A DNA stretch of 32,178 nucleotides from Elusimicrobiota bacterium (GTDB taxonomy: Bacteria > CAYTYR01 > UBA6262): positions 1 through 32,178 of the forward strand of contig PMCA01000018.1 in the NCBI GenBank assembly GCA_003153935.1. The letters are read 5' to 3'. Positions 17,378-25,700 of the stretch are shown here, piece after piece; the first letter of the stretch is position 1; each line of letters starts with the position of its first letter. Both the position numbers and the translations under genes were made by a program. The notes beneath the pieces are model-generated. The model was given only the letters and a program-made list of their open reading frames with translations. It did no database searches and was not told where the DNA came from.

Positions 17378-18643
17378 ATGAAAAATATCAGAAAAGCTTT
17401 GTTATTATGTTTAACGCTCATTTTTATCCTTCCGGTTTTAGTGTGGGCGAACGAAACGCCAGTAATGATCAGGGGTATCAGGCCGCTGGGCATGGGTGGA
17501 GCTTTTACCGCTATTGCCGATGACCAGAACGCTTTCTTCTATAACGCGGCTGGTTTGACCCAGATACCCAAGTGGCAGGTGAACATAGCCAATATCCCGG
17601 TCATCGTTTCCAACGACACATTCGAAATGTATAAATGGATAAAAGACCATAATGACCAGTTGAAAAACTTCGACACCCAAGACAACGCAACCCGCACCAG
17701 CCTCATTAATGATATTCAGGACAATATCTCCAAACTGCGGGTACATGTTTCCGGTAGCATACTGAACCCTAATTTTATTTCCAGCCCGATGGGACTGACC
17801 AATAACCTTAAGCTGACCTGGGGCTTTGGCCTGTTCGATGTTTATGATGTCAATGTTCGGCTGAACTCGAGCCTGCTGGTGCCGTCGGTAGATACGACCG
17901 GAAGTATTGATTCTGCCACGCTCATCCCCGTCGCCGTTAAAATGGAGAAGATCCCTTTTGACCTGCCGGGTTCGTTATCCCTGGCCGGAACTTTCAAATT
18001 TATCAACCGGGGCAAGATAGAGGAATTAAGGAAATCGGTATTGGAGTTTGATAATTTCTCCCCGGCGCCCCAGTTCGGCGGTGGGCATGGACTGGACATC
18101 AGCTCGCTGTACCAGTATAATGAATATCTTAACTTTGGTTTAATGGTATCCGATTTTGGCGGTACGGTCATTAAATACGACGCCATAAATCCTAATACGA
18201 CCGATAAGGCGCATTTCTTTGGTATGGGATTTAACGTTGACCGTAATGATAAAGTCATTGCCAAGCCCGCGGTCGAGAATGTGATCGCGCCGAGAGTTAA
18301 TGTCGGCGTCGCTTACCGGCCGCAGAATTTTTATTACTGGAAGAATAAGTTCCTGCCGTTGACCCGTCATTTCGTGTTCGCCCTGGACCTGAACGATATC
18401 ACCAGCTCTACGGAAAAACTGACCGGTGCATCTTTCTTTAAGAAAGTGCATGCCGGCGGGGAATACCAGACAAAAATGCTGTCTTTACGCGGCGGTTTTA
18501 ACTCCGGTTATCCCTCTTTCGGCGTAGGGCTGAACCTCTGGCTGGTTAAGCTGGATTACGCCTTCTACGGCGATGAGCTGGGCAGATACGCCGGACAGAT
18601 CGTCGAATGGAACCATGCTATTAGCGCTTCCATCGGATTCTAA
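17378..18643 (+). CDS. PorV/FadL-type outer-membrane beta-barrel protein
   Basis: This 421-residue protein has a signal peptide (MKNIRKALLLCLTLIF..., cleavage probably after VWA at residue 24). Next comes the hallmark segment IRGIRPLGMGGAFTAIADDQ followed by NAFFYNAAGLTQIP, shared by the PorV/PorQ proteins and related FadL-like barrels. The remaining sequence alternates polar and hydrophobic residues, and it ends in Phe (ASIGF), typical of BAM-inserted barrels. In type IX secretion PorV binds the SprA pore, collects cargo by its C-terminal domain and passes it on. The presence of a sorting-domain protease next door and SprA downstream supports that role here. TraF-like proteins share the N-terminal motif and are the main alternative. 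The ATG at 17378 follows AAGGGGGA. Confidence 0.82.
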   Translation: MKNIRKALLLCLTLIFILPVLVWANETPVMIRGIRPLGMGGAFTAIADDQNAFFYNAAGLTQIPKWQVNIANIPVIVSNDTFEMYKWIKDHNDQLKNFDTQDNATRTSLINDIQDNISKLRVHVSGSILNPNFISSPMGLTNNLKLTWGFGLFDVYDVNVRLNSSLLVPSVDTTGSIDSATLIPVAVKMEKIPFDLPGSLSLAGTFKFINRGKIEELRKSVLEFDNFSPAPQFGGGHGLDISSLYQYNEYLNFGLMVSDFGGTVIKYDAINPNTTDKAHFFGMGFNVDRNDKVIAKPAVENVIAPRVNVGVAYRPQNFYYWKNKFLPLTRHFVFALDLNDITSSTEKLTGASFFKKVHAGGEYQTKMLSLRGGFNSGYPSFGVGLNLWLVKLDYAFYGDELGRYAGQIVEWNHAISASIGF

Positions 18644-18661
18644 TGAGCTAATTTAATTTGG

Positions 18662-18695
18662 GGCCGTCCCGATTTTAATCGGGGCGGCCTTTACT
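18662..18695 (+). terminator. Strong intrinsic terminator after the PorV-like gene
   Basis: GGCCGTCCCGAT (18662-18673) pairs with ATCGGGGCGGCC (18678-18689) over 12 bp with one G-U pair and a TTTA loop. A T-rich TTTACTTTATT follows. It separates the PorV-like gene from the M6 protease gene, which begins 40 bp later without a clear promoter of its own. Confidence 0.88.
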
Positions 18696-18728
18696 TTATT
18701 CAGCTGAGATCGAATAGTGGAGATATTC

Positions 18729-20450
18729 TTGAAAAGACTTTCGTTCTTCTTTCTGTTTTTGTTCCTAACTATCAACTATCAACAATCAACTGTTATTGCC
18801 GCTCCGCCTAATCCCCTGATCTACGACACCGGACCGCTGTCCCCCGAGATGCAATCGCTGGTTACTAAACCCCGTATACCTGTGCCCATGTTGCCTGCGG
18901 AAAGCGTCAGGCAAAGCGTCATCACCACCGGCACCGCTAAAATTATCGTCCTCCTGATAGAATTCACCGATGTAAAGCGGGCCGCCAGCCATACCAAGGC
19001 GTTTTTCGACAACATGCTCTTCAGCAAAGGTCTGGGTTATGGCAGTATGGAAGACTACTATAAGGAAAACAGCGATAATCATTTAAATTTAACCGGTACT
19101 ACCGGCGCTAATTGGTACGAGAGCGATCATACCATGGCCTGGTACGGAGGGGATTTTGGCGGGATCGATAACGCGACCGGGTCCATCTCCCGGCTGGTGG
19201 TGGAGGCGATACAAAAAGCCGACAACGATATTGACTTCTCGCAATATGACACCAATGGGGATGGTTTTGTGGATCATCTGATAATCGTCCATGCCGGGTA
19301 TGGACAGGAAAATTCGGGAAATACTAATGATATCTGGTCGCACAGCGGTGATTTCACTTATTCCAGCGGCGGGGTCTTGGACCCGGATGGTTATCTTACC
19401 AACGATGGCGTCCACATAAAAAATTATACCATGTTGAGCGAGTATTCCGAAGTGGGAATATTTTGCCACGAATTTGCCCATGACCTGGGGTTGCCCGACC
19501 TTTACAACACTCTGTATTATGGCGGCCGGGCGGTAGTGGGCGATTGGGATCTAATGGATGGAGGATCATGGCTGGGTCCGACACACGATGGCTCCATACC
19601 GGGACATATAAGCGCCTGGGGTAAAGTGCGCCTGGGTTGGGTGACCCCTAATGAACTGACCGACCAGGAAACCAATATCCAAGTGGCTACTTCAGGCAGT
19701 TCCAGTATTTTTAAGATACCGGTTATGAACGCCGCTGACCCGGTAAGCGAGTATTTCCTGGTGGAGAACAGGCAGCAGCAGAATTTTGACCGCTACCTGC
19801 CGGGAGCGGGACTCCTGATCTGGCACATAGATGATGCTATGTTGTCCTACGCGACCACTGATTCCGACGGCAATACGGGAACAGCGCTGGAACTGAATTT
19901 GGTTAATTCTGAGCCTAAGGTGCCGCACCGGGCGGTAAGACTGATGGAAGCTGACAATAATAACGCTTTGAACCAGGCCGGTGATCCGTTCCCGGGCACT
20001 AAGGATGTTACCAGCCTTAGCAGTTCGTTAAGTGACGGTTATAACGGGAAACCAGCTACTTTCAGCCTGTTAAACATGGGAACCGGGGCGGGTGACTTGA
20101 TGGTCATGAATTTCTACCAGGCTATTTTTAATAAGGCCTTGAGCATCACCAGTACTTATAATGCTCCTAACCCGGCGCCGGGCGGCCGGACTAAGATCAA
20201 ATTGATCCTGACCCAGGTCCTGGATGCGGGGGAGATTTCGTTAAAGATATTCAATGTGGCCGGTGAGCTGGTCAGGGAAGCCCGGGCGGACGAAATTATT
20301 ACCGGGTCCATAGCCAGCAATAAAGCTGTTTACGAGTTTTCCTGGGATGGTAAAAACAATAGCGGCAGCCAGGTGGCCAGCGGAGTGTATATTTACTTTT
20401 TCCAGGCGGGTAATCAACAGCAGGCAGGGAAAATAGCAGTTATAAAATAA
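18729..20450 (+). CDS. Secreted M6-family metalloprotease with type IX-style C-terminal sorting domain
   Basis: This ~573-residue protein is an exported zinc protease of the immune-inhibitor-A/M6 group. The start is TTG 18729, set by GTGGAG 6 bp upstream; the in-frame GTG at 18717 lies inside that Shine-Dalgarno. A hydrophobic signal peptide (KRLSFFFLFLFL...) is cut probably near VIAA. The catalytic motif HEFAHDLGLPD has zinc ligands His247 and His251 and general base Glu248; GDWDLMDGG resembles the Met-turn. From about residue 478 (NAPNPAPGGRTKIKLIL) to the C-terminal GKIAVIK is a beta-sandwich of the FlgD-like/type A sorting kind, with LKIFNVAGELV and WDGKNNSGSQVASGVYIYFF. Such domains direct cargo to type IX translocons. 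Part of the signal region (NYQQST) is encoded by heptamer repeats. The stop is immediately followed by the stop of the convergent lptG gene. Confidence 0.9.
   Translation: MKRLSFFFLFLFLTINYQQSTVIAAPPNPLIYDTGPLSPEMQSLVTKPRIPVPMLPAESVRQSVITTGTAKIIVLLIEFTDVKRAASHTKAFFDNMLFSKGLGYGSMEDYYKENSDNHLNLTGTTGANWYESDHTMAWYGGDFGGIDNATGSISRLVVEAIQKADNDIDFSQYDTNGDGFVDHLIIVHAGYGQENSGNTNDIWSHSGDFTYSSGGVLDPDGYLTNDGVHIKNYTMLSEYSEVGIFCHEFAHDLGLPDLYNTLYYGGRAVVGDWDLMDGGSWLGPTHDGSIPGHISAWGKVRLGWVTPNELTDQETNIQVATSGSSSIFKIPVMNAADPVSEYFLVENRQQQNFDRYLPGAGLLIWHIDDAMLSYATTDSDGNTGTALELNLVNSEPKVPHRAVRLMEADNNNALNQAGDPFPGTKDVTSLSSSLSDGYNGKPATFSLLNMGTGAGDLMVMNFYQAIFNKALSITSTYNAPNPAPGGRTKIKLILTQVLDAGEISLKIFNVAGELVREARADEIITGSIASNKAVYEFSWDGKNNSGSQVASGVYIYFFQAGNQQQAGKIAVIK
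18769..18794 (+). repeat. Tandem 7-base repeat inside the M6 protease signal-peptide region
   Basis: The heptamers CTATCAA, CTATCAA, CAATCAA (18769-18789) are followed by CTGTT. The final 17 bases ATCAACAATCAACTGTT are the same as at 11403-11419 in the phosphohexomutase gene. They encode the polar segment after the hydrophobic core of the signal peptide. Confidence 0.88.
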
Positions 20451-21536
20451 CTATTTGCGGACCTTTTTTACCAACAGCCAGACTGCGGCCGCACCAAATA
20501 ACAGGTTAGAGAACCAGGCCGCCAGCAGCGGCGTCAGCACCTTGTTTTCACCTAAAGCGTGTCCCACCTCGATCATCCCCCAAAAGGCGAAGGCAATAAC
20601 CATACCCGAACCGAAGTTCATTATTTTACCGGCTTGTTTACTCATAAGAGCGAAGGGTATACCCAACAGCATTATTATCACATTGGCCATAGGATAAGCG
20701 AATTTCAGGCCCAGTTCCACCTGCTCCTTGTTAGCCGGGATGCCGCTCTTGCGCAGCCGATTTATGTATTGTTTCAATTCACTATAGTTCATCTCATCCG
20801 ATCTCTTGGCTTCCCGCAGAAAATCGGCGGGAACTTCAGGAAAGACCCGTTCCAGCTGGCTGAACTTTTCTTCCTTGGTTATATTACCTCGTTCGTCAAA
20901 CTCCCTGCTCAGTCCGTCGGTGAATACCCAGCGCTGGTCCTGCCAGGTACCCTTACGCGCTATCAGTTGTCGTATCAGGGCTTTGTGCTGGTCTAATTCA
21001 TCGATCAAAACATCCTGCATGATATTACGTTCCCCGTCATAAAAGCGGATGTTGTAGATGCGCCGGTCCTCGCCAAAAAGGATGACATTATCGCGTTTGA
21101 GGTAATCCAGGCCCTCTTCGTGCCGGATCTTGTTCTTTTCAAAGAGTTTGGCCTTATAGGCCAGTGGTGACGCCAGCTGCTCGTTGAAAGTGAAGGTGAA
21201 CAGGCTGACCAGGAGTCCAAAAACCAGCAAAGGGGCGATGACCCGGTAGAGGCTTACTCCCGAAGCTTTCAATGCGGTTAGCTCGTTATTTCTTTGAAAG
21301 TTGCTTAAGGTGAACAGGGTAGCCAGCAGGGTAGCTACCGGCATCACCTGCACTACCCAAAAGGGCAGGCGGTAAACCAGATAGATCATGATCTTGGCGA
21401 TAGGCGTTTTATAGTTCAGGAAAGTGTCGACCTTGTCGAAGAATTGCGAGATCAACACCACTAGCGCGAAACAACCCAGTGCGAAAAAGAAAGACTGTCC
21501 ATATTCTTTTAAAATGTAGCGGTCGATGATCTTCAT
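20451..21536 (-). CDS. lptG: LPS export permease LptG (YjgP/YjgQ family)
   Basis: This 361-residue inner-membrane protein belongs to the LptF/LptG permease family, which with LptB extracts lipopolysaccharide and passes it to LptC and the periplasmic bridge. MKIIDRYILKEYGQSFFFAL is the classic N terminus. Transmembrane helices lie in about residues 12-120, and the central ~150 residues are a periplasmic beta-jellyroll. Three helices follow at about 270-358 (KFAYPMANVIIMLLGIPFAL). NELTALKASGVSLYRVIAPLL is the conserved coupling-helix region that contacts LptB. The ATG overlaps the stop of lptF by 4 bp. Naming of the pair (F first, G second) follows gene order and is provisional. Its stop abuts the stop of the M6 protease gene on the other strand. 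Confidence 0.92.
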   Translation of the reverse strand: MKIIDRYILKEYGQSFFFALGCFALVVLISQFFDKVDTFLNYKTPIAKIMIYLVYRLPFWVVQVMPVATLLATLFTLSNFQRNNELTALKASGVSLYRVIAPLLVFGLLVSLFTFTFNEQLASPLAYKAKLFEKNKIRHEEGLDYLKRDNVILFGEDRRIYNIRFYDGERNIMQDVLIDELDQHKALIRQLIARKGTWQDQRWVFTDGLSREFDERGNITKEEKFSQLERVFPEVPADFLREAKRSDEMNYSELKQYINRLRKSGIPANKEQVELGLKFAYPMANVIIMLLGIPFALMSKQAGKIMNFGSGMVIAFAFWGMIEVGHALGENKVLTPLLAAWFSNLLFGAAAVWLLVKKVRK

Positions 21537-22636
21537 AATTTTCCTTTAATGGTTTTGAAGGAGAAGAAAAAGCCCAGCCCGCCGATCAGCAGGTTAGGTA
21601 TCCAGACGGCCAGCGCCGGCTGGACAAACCCGCGTTCGCCCAGGGTTATGCCCGAGATCAGTAAAATATAATAAACAAAGATAAGCGCCAGGCTCAGGCC
21701 GAAACCCAGGCTGCGGGCGGTCTGTTTGGGCCGCAATCCGAGGGGAATGCCGATCAGGCCAAAAGCCAGGCAGGCGTAGGGTATGGCCGAGCGCATATGA
21801 TATTCCACCAGTATGGTATTGGCGTTGATCTTGCTGTTGCGCAAGCGGGTGATCTCGTTCCGCAACTCATGCTTATTCATTTCTTTAAGGCTCTTGTAAT
21901 TAATGGCGTTATTGGGCAGGTTATCCTGTAAATTTATCACCATCCGGTAGGTTTCGAAATTTATCCGGTTATACTTATAGAAATTGTCTTTATCCACCAG
22001 GTTGCGGCTGCCGTTGCGCAGCTGCAGGATCAGGCCCTGTTTGGGATCGGAATAGAAATTGCCGTCTTCGGCGGTTATCATCAGGGGGAGCTGGTCCTTT
22101 TCGTTCTTATAGATGATCACTCCCTTAAAAGTAGAATCATCTTTATTTATCTGGTCGAAATATAACCTGGTATCCTTGATCTCAATGAAGGTGTGTTCCT
22201 CCAGTTTCAGCACCGGTTGCTTAAATATTATCTCCGAGTAGAGATTCTTGAACCGGTGATTGGAGGCGGGAACTATTTGGTCGTTAAAATACAGGCCGAG
22301 CAGTGAAAAGAGCACGCAGATGGCCAGCAGGGGGGACATCAGGCGCAGGGTGGACACTCCGCTGGCTTTTATGGCGGTGATCTCGTTATCCTGGTTCAGG
22401 CGCCCCAGGCTGAGCAGTATGGCCAGCAGGGTAGCCATCGGCAAGCTAAGGGTCAGGGTAAAAGGCAATGTGTATGATAACAGGCGGGCGATGGTCAAAA
22501 AGCCCACACCTTTGTTGATGACCATATTGATCATATCAAAAATCCGGTCCATCAACAAAATGAAAGTGAACAGGAAAATCGCCAGCGCGAAGGAGGCCAG
22601 GGTCTCTTTAAGAATATATTTGGTCAATATCCGCAT
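21533..22636 (-). CDS. lptF: LPS export permease LptF (YjgP/YjgQ family)
   Basis: This 367-residue protein is the partner permease of the LptBFG transporter. MRILTKYILKETLASFALAIFLF opens the first helix. ITAIKASGVSTLRLMSPLL is the conserved coupling segment, a beta-jellyroll domain spans about residues 120-250, and ACLAFGLIGIPLGLRPK begins the last helices. No Shine-Dalgarno is visible before the ATG at 22636, and a TATAAT on the minus strand ends only 6 bp upstream, so the mRNA may be leaderless. The gene is transcribed away from the SprA-like gene and forms an operon with the downstream permease gene. Its presence is direct evidence for a lipopolysaccharide-type outer membrane. Confidence 0.92.
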   Translation of the reverse strand: MRILTKYILKETLASFALAIFLFTFILLMDRIFDMINMVINKGVGFLTIARLLSYTLPFTLTLSLPMATLLAILLSLGRLNQDNEITAIKASGVSTLRLMSPLLAICVLFSLLGLYFNDQIVPASNHRFKNLYSEIIFKQPVLKLEEHTFIEIKDTRLYFDQINKDDSTFKGVIIYKNEKDQLPLMITAEDGNFYSDPKQGLILQLRNGSRNLVDKDNFYKYNRINFETYRMVINLQDNLPNNAINYKSLKEMNKHELRNEITRLRNSKINANTILVEYHMRSAIPYACLAFGLIGIPLGLRPKQTARSLGFGLSLALIFVYYILLISGITLGERGFVQPALAVWIPNLLIGGLGFFFSFKTIKGKL

Positions 22637-22642
22637 GAATTT

Positions 22643-22648
22643 ATTATA
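22643..22648 (-). promoter_or_regulatory. Candidate -10 box of the lptF-lptG operon
   Basis: On the minus strand TATAAT occupies 22648 down to 22643. A transcription start about 7 bases downstream would fall on or next to the A of the lptF ATG at 22636. No convincing -35 box is seen at 16-18 bp. Confidence 0.5.
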
Positions 22649-22671
22649 TACTATTTTGCCCTAATATTCTA

Positions 22672-22700
22672 TTGAAAAAAAATCAATTATGCGGTATATT
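22672..22700 (+). promoter_or_regulatory. Sigma-70-type promoter of the SprA-like gene
   Basis: TTGAAA (22672-22677) and TATATT (22695-22700) are separated by exactly 17 bp. The expected start near 22707 leaves a ~38-base leader with GGAGAGAG before the TTG start codon at 22745. It lies in the divergent spacer shared with lptF. Confidence 0.78.
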
Positions 22701-22744
22701 TACCCTAATACCCATCCATTTTATGCTTTGATTACGGAGAGAGC

Positions 22745-25700
22745 TTGAGGAAGCTAATTATAGCGTCTTTAATAATAGGCGGTTGCGCCCTGGGCCTGGC
22801 CGATTTTATCCTGGCCCAACTATCTCCCCGGAATGAAAAACCTACCCTCGTTACCCCTGTAAATAACCGGCAGAAATTATCCCCAAGCGCCCCAGACTAC
22901 CAGCTGCAGTTAAGTACATCTACTTTGGCGACCCAACAAGAGCCAAAGTCACTGCGCTTGCTCGCAGGTGAAAAGCCCATGGGTTTTGACCGCCGGCATT
23001 GGGTGTCCCTGATGGAACAGCAGGAACGCGCCAGGCTGGTCGCGGCGCCTCCGGCGGAGGGGATTGAATTCAATCTTCCCTACGAATCCAAACTGAACAT
23101 CTCCGGACGTAAATCCATCAATATGAAATACGGCCGGATCAAGTTCAAGCATCCGGATCTTACCACCATAACCGGCACTCCGGTCGGATTAACGAACGGT
23201 TTGGATATGCAACAGGAATTGCAGGTGAAGATCAAGGGTAAGGTGGGGCCCAAGATCCATGTGGATATCGATTATGACGACACCAAGGACGATAAGCGGG
23301 CGATATCCGTTATGTATAAGGGCGACCCGGATGAGGTGGTGCAGGAGGCCGCTTTCGGCGACATCGACCTGTCACTACCCCAGACGGAATTTGTCGCTTA
23401 CAATAAGAAATTGTTCGGCGGCAGGATCGACACCATGCCGGTACAGACCGAGAATAACCGGTTGCGGGTAATGGCCATCGGCAGCCGGACCAAAGGGGTC
23501 ACGGAGACGAAGAACTTCAAGGGCTCAACTACCTTTGAAAAGCGGGAAGTCTTCGATACCCAGTATGTCCGGCGTAAATATTATAAGATATTTCCTGACC
23601 CGGGTAAAGCGGCTACCGATCTGCCTATCGCTACGGGCAGTGCGGAAGTATATATAGATAATAAGATCGGCACCGATAATAACAATGCGACCCTGATGAC
23701 GGTGGAAGATATAAACGGCAATCAGTATGCCGGGTATTTTGACCTGCAGTACCCGGGTATCGATTACACTCTGGATTTTCGCACCGGTATCATTACTTTT
23801 AACAAGAACATCACCCAGAATATGGTTATCGCCGTGGACTACCGGCGGCCCAATGGCACCAAACTTTCGGCCGACGACGGACGCCGGAAAATAGTCAAGG
23901 ATGAATTTGAAACATCCATAACCAGGGAAATGAAGAATTTCTACAGTCTGGGCAGCACCAAGATAGTCAATGACCCTAATCTATTCCTGGTCAAGATTAT
24001 GGACCTGAATCGTAACGAACTAAATCTCAGCTCTTTCCCTTTTACCGTAGATTATGATTTCGGGACCATCCAGTTCACGGCTGATACGCCTTTCGACCCG
24101 CCGTACTCGGATGTGTACGCTAATATACCTAACCACCATTTTATCATTTACGTGGAATACCGTCATAGCGTTAAAACCTACAATTTAAGGCCCAACCTGG
24201 TCATTGGCAGTGAAACAGTCAAGGTGGATGGGCGCCAGCTAACCCGGGATGAAGATTATTTTATTGATTATGAGATTGGCTTGCTGACTTTCCTGAAGGA
24301 TGCCATCATAACTGACAATACCGATATTGAAGTGAGCTATGAATACCAGCCCTTTGGCGGCCAGTTCGAGCAAACGATAGTCGGTGCCCGGGCGGAGTAC
24401 GAATATGGCAATAACTTTACCCTGGGATCGACCACTTTGTACAACTGGGCCACCCCGCCGGGTAATATCCCTGATGTGCGTTCCACTCCCGAGAGCGTGC
24501 TGGTGGTGGAAGCCGATTCCAAATTGAAACTGCGACCGAGACGTTTCTGGAACCTGAATCTGGATGGCCTGAAAATGGACCTGGGCGCGGAGGTCGCCCA
24601 GAGCCGGTACAGCCCCGATACTTTCGGCAAAACCATGATTGACGATATGGAAGGGTCGGAAATTTCAGAAACTATTTCCACTGACCGGAATATCTGGCAG
24701 CTGGGCAGCCTTAATCAGCCGCGCGCGTCCCGCGGCACTTTAGATTGGCTGAACGGCGACGAAGATGTTAAAACCATTAATCCTAATTCTTCGGATACAG
24801 GGCGGGAGCAGGTTTTGGACCTGCATTACGGATTACCCGACCTTGGTTCCTGGGTTTCCCTGGCTTATGTAATTGCCCCGGGCGGGATTGACTTGAGCAA
24901 GCATAATTCGATTAAAATGTATATTTTCGGTAGCGGGCAGGGTGAGGAACTGCATATCGATCTGGGCCGGATAAATGAAGACGCGGATGGCGCTGGCGGT
25001 TTTGACCACGATGTGATCGTTAACGGCCACGTAGTTTGGCCCAAGGGTTCTCCCAAGACCGAGGACCTTAACGGCAACGGCGTATTGGACGTGGGTGAGG
25101 ACACCGGCTGGGATTTCGTGAACCCGGATGGAAGTATCACTAAGATTGGCGCCGGTAACGGCCGGCTGGACAGCGAGGACCTTGATGGCGACGGGATTTT
25201 AAGTACGGCGGAAGTGGTTCCCAACCTGACTACTTCCAGTAACTACCCGATCAAGGTAAATTGGCAGGGCTGGCGGCAGGTTATTTTACCCCTCGATATC
25301 AATTCTGCCAACCTGGTAAATTGGCAAAACATCAAGGAAATGCGCATCTGGATGCGTAAGGGCGCCAGTACCACAGGTACGGTCAGGTTGGCCAATATGG
25401 AGATAGTCGGCAACCGTTACGATCCGCCAGTTATTACCGGAACCGGTACTATGGAGGTCAGCGTCAAAAGCAATGAAGATAACGGAGATGTATCACTGAA
25501 AGATAACGGCGACTACCAGTGGCTTTATAAAGAATCGGTTAATAAGGACCTGAGCCAGAACAAAGCCCTGGTTTTGAAATATACCAGCCTGGGTACCGAT
25601 TCAGACGCTTCCACCCGGCGGCAACTGACTAAATCAGAGGATTATTCCAAGCACCGGAAATTGCGCTTTTTTGTTTTTGGCGACAATAACGGGGAAACAT

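Noticed and set aside
18690-18718. Promoter of the M6 protease gene (TTTACT with AATAGT)
   Set aside because: Both boxes are poor, and a start there would remove the Shine-Dalgarno of the gene; transcription may instead read through the terminator.
22745-22800. Lipobox in the SprA-like N terminus (IIGGC)
   Set aside because: The residue before the final Gly is Gly rather than Ala or Ser, and SprA proteins are not lipoproteins; an ordinary signal peptide is preferred.
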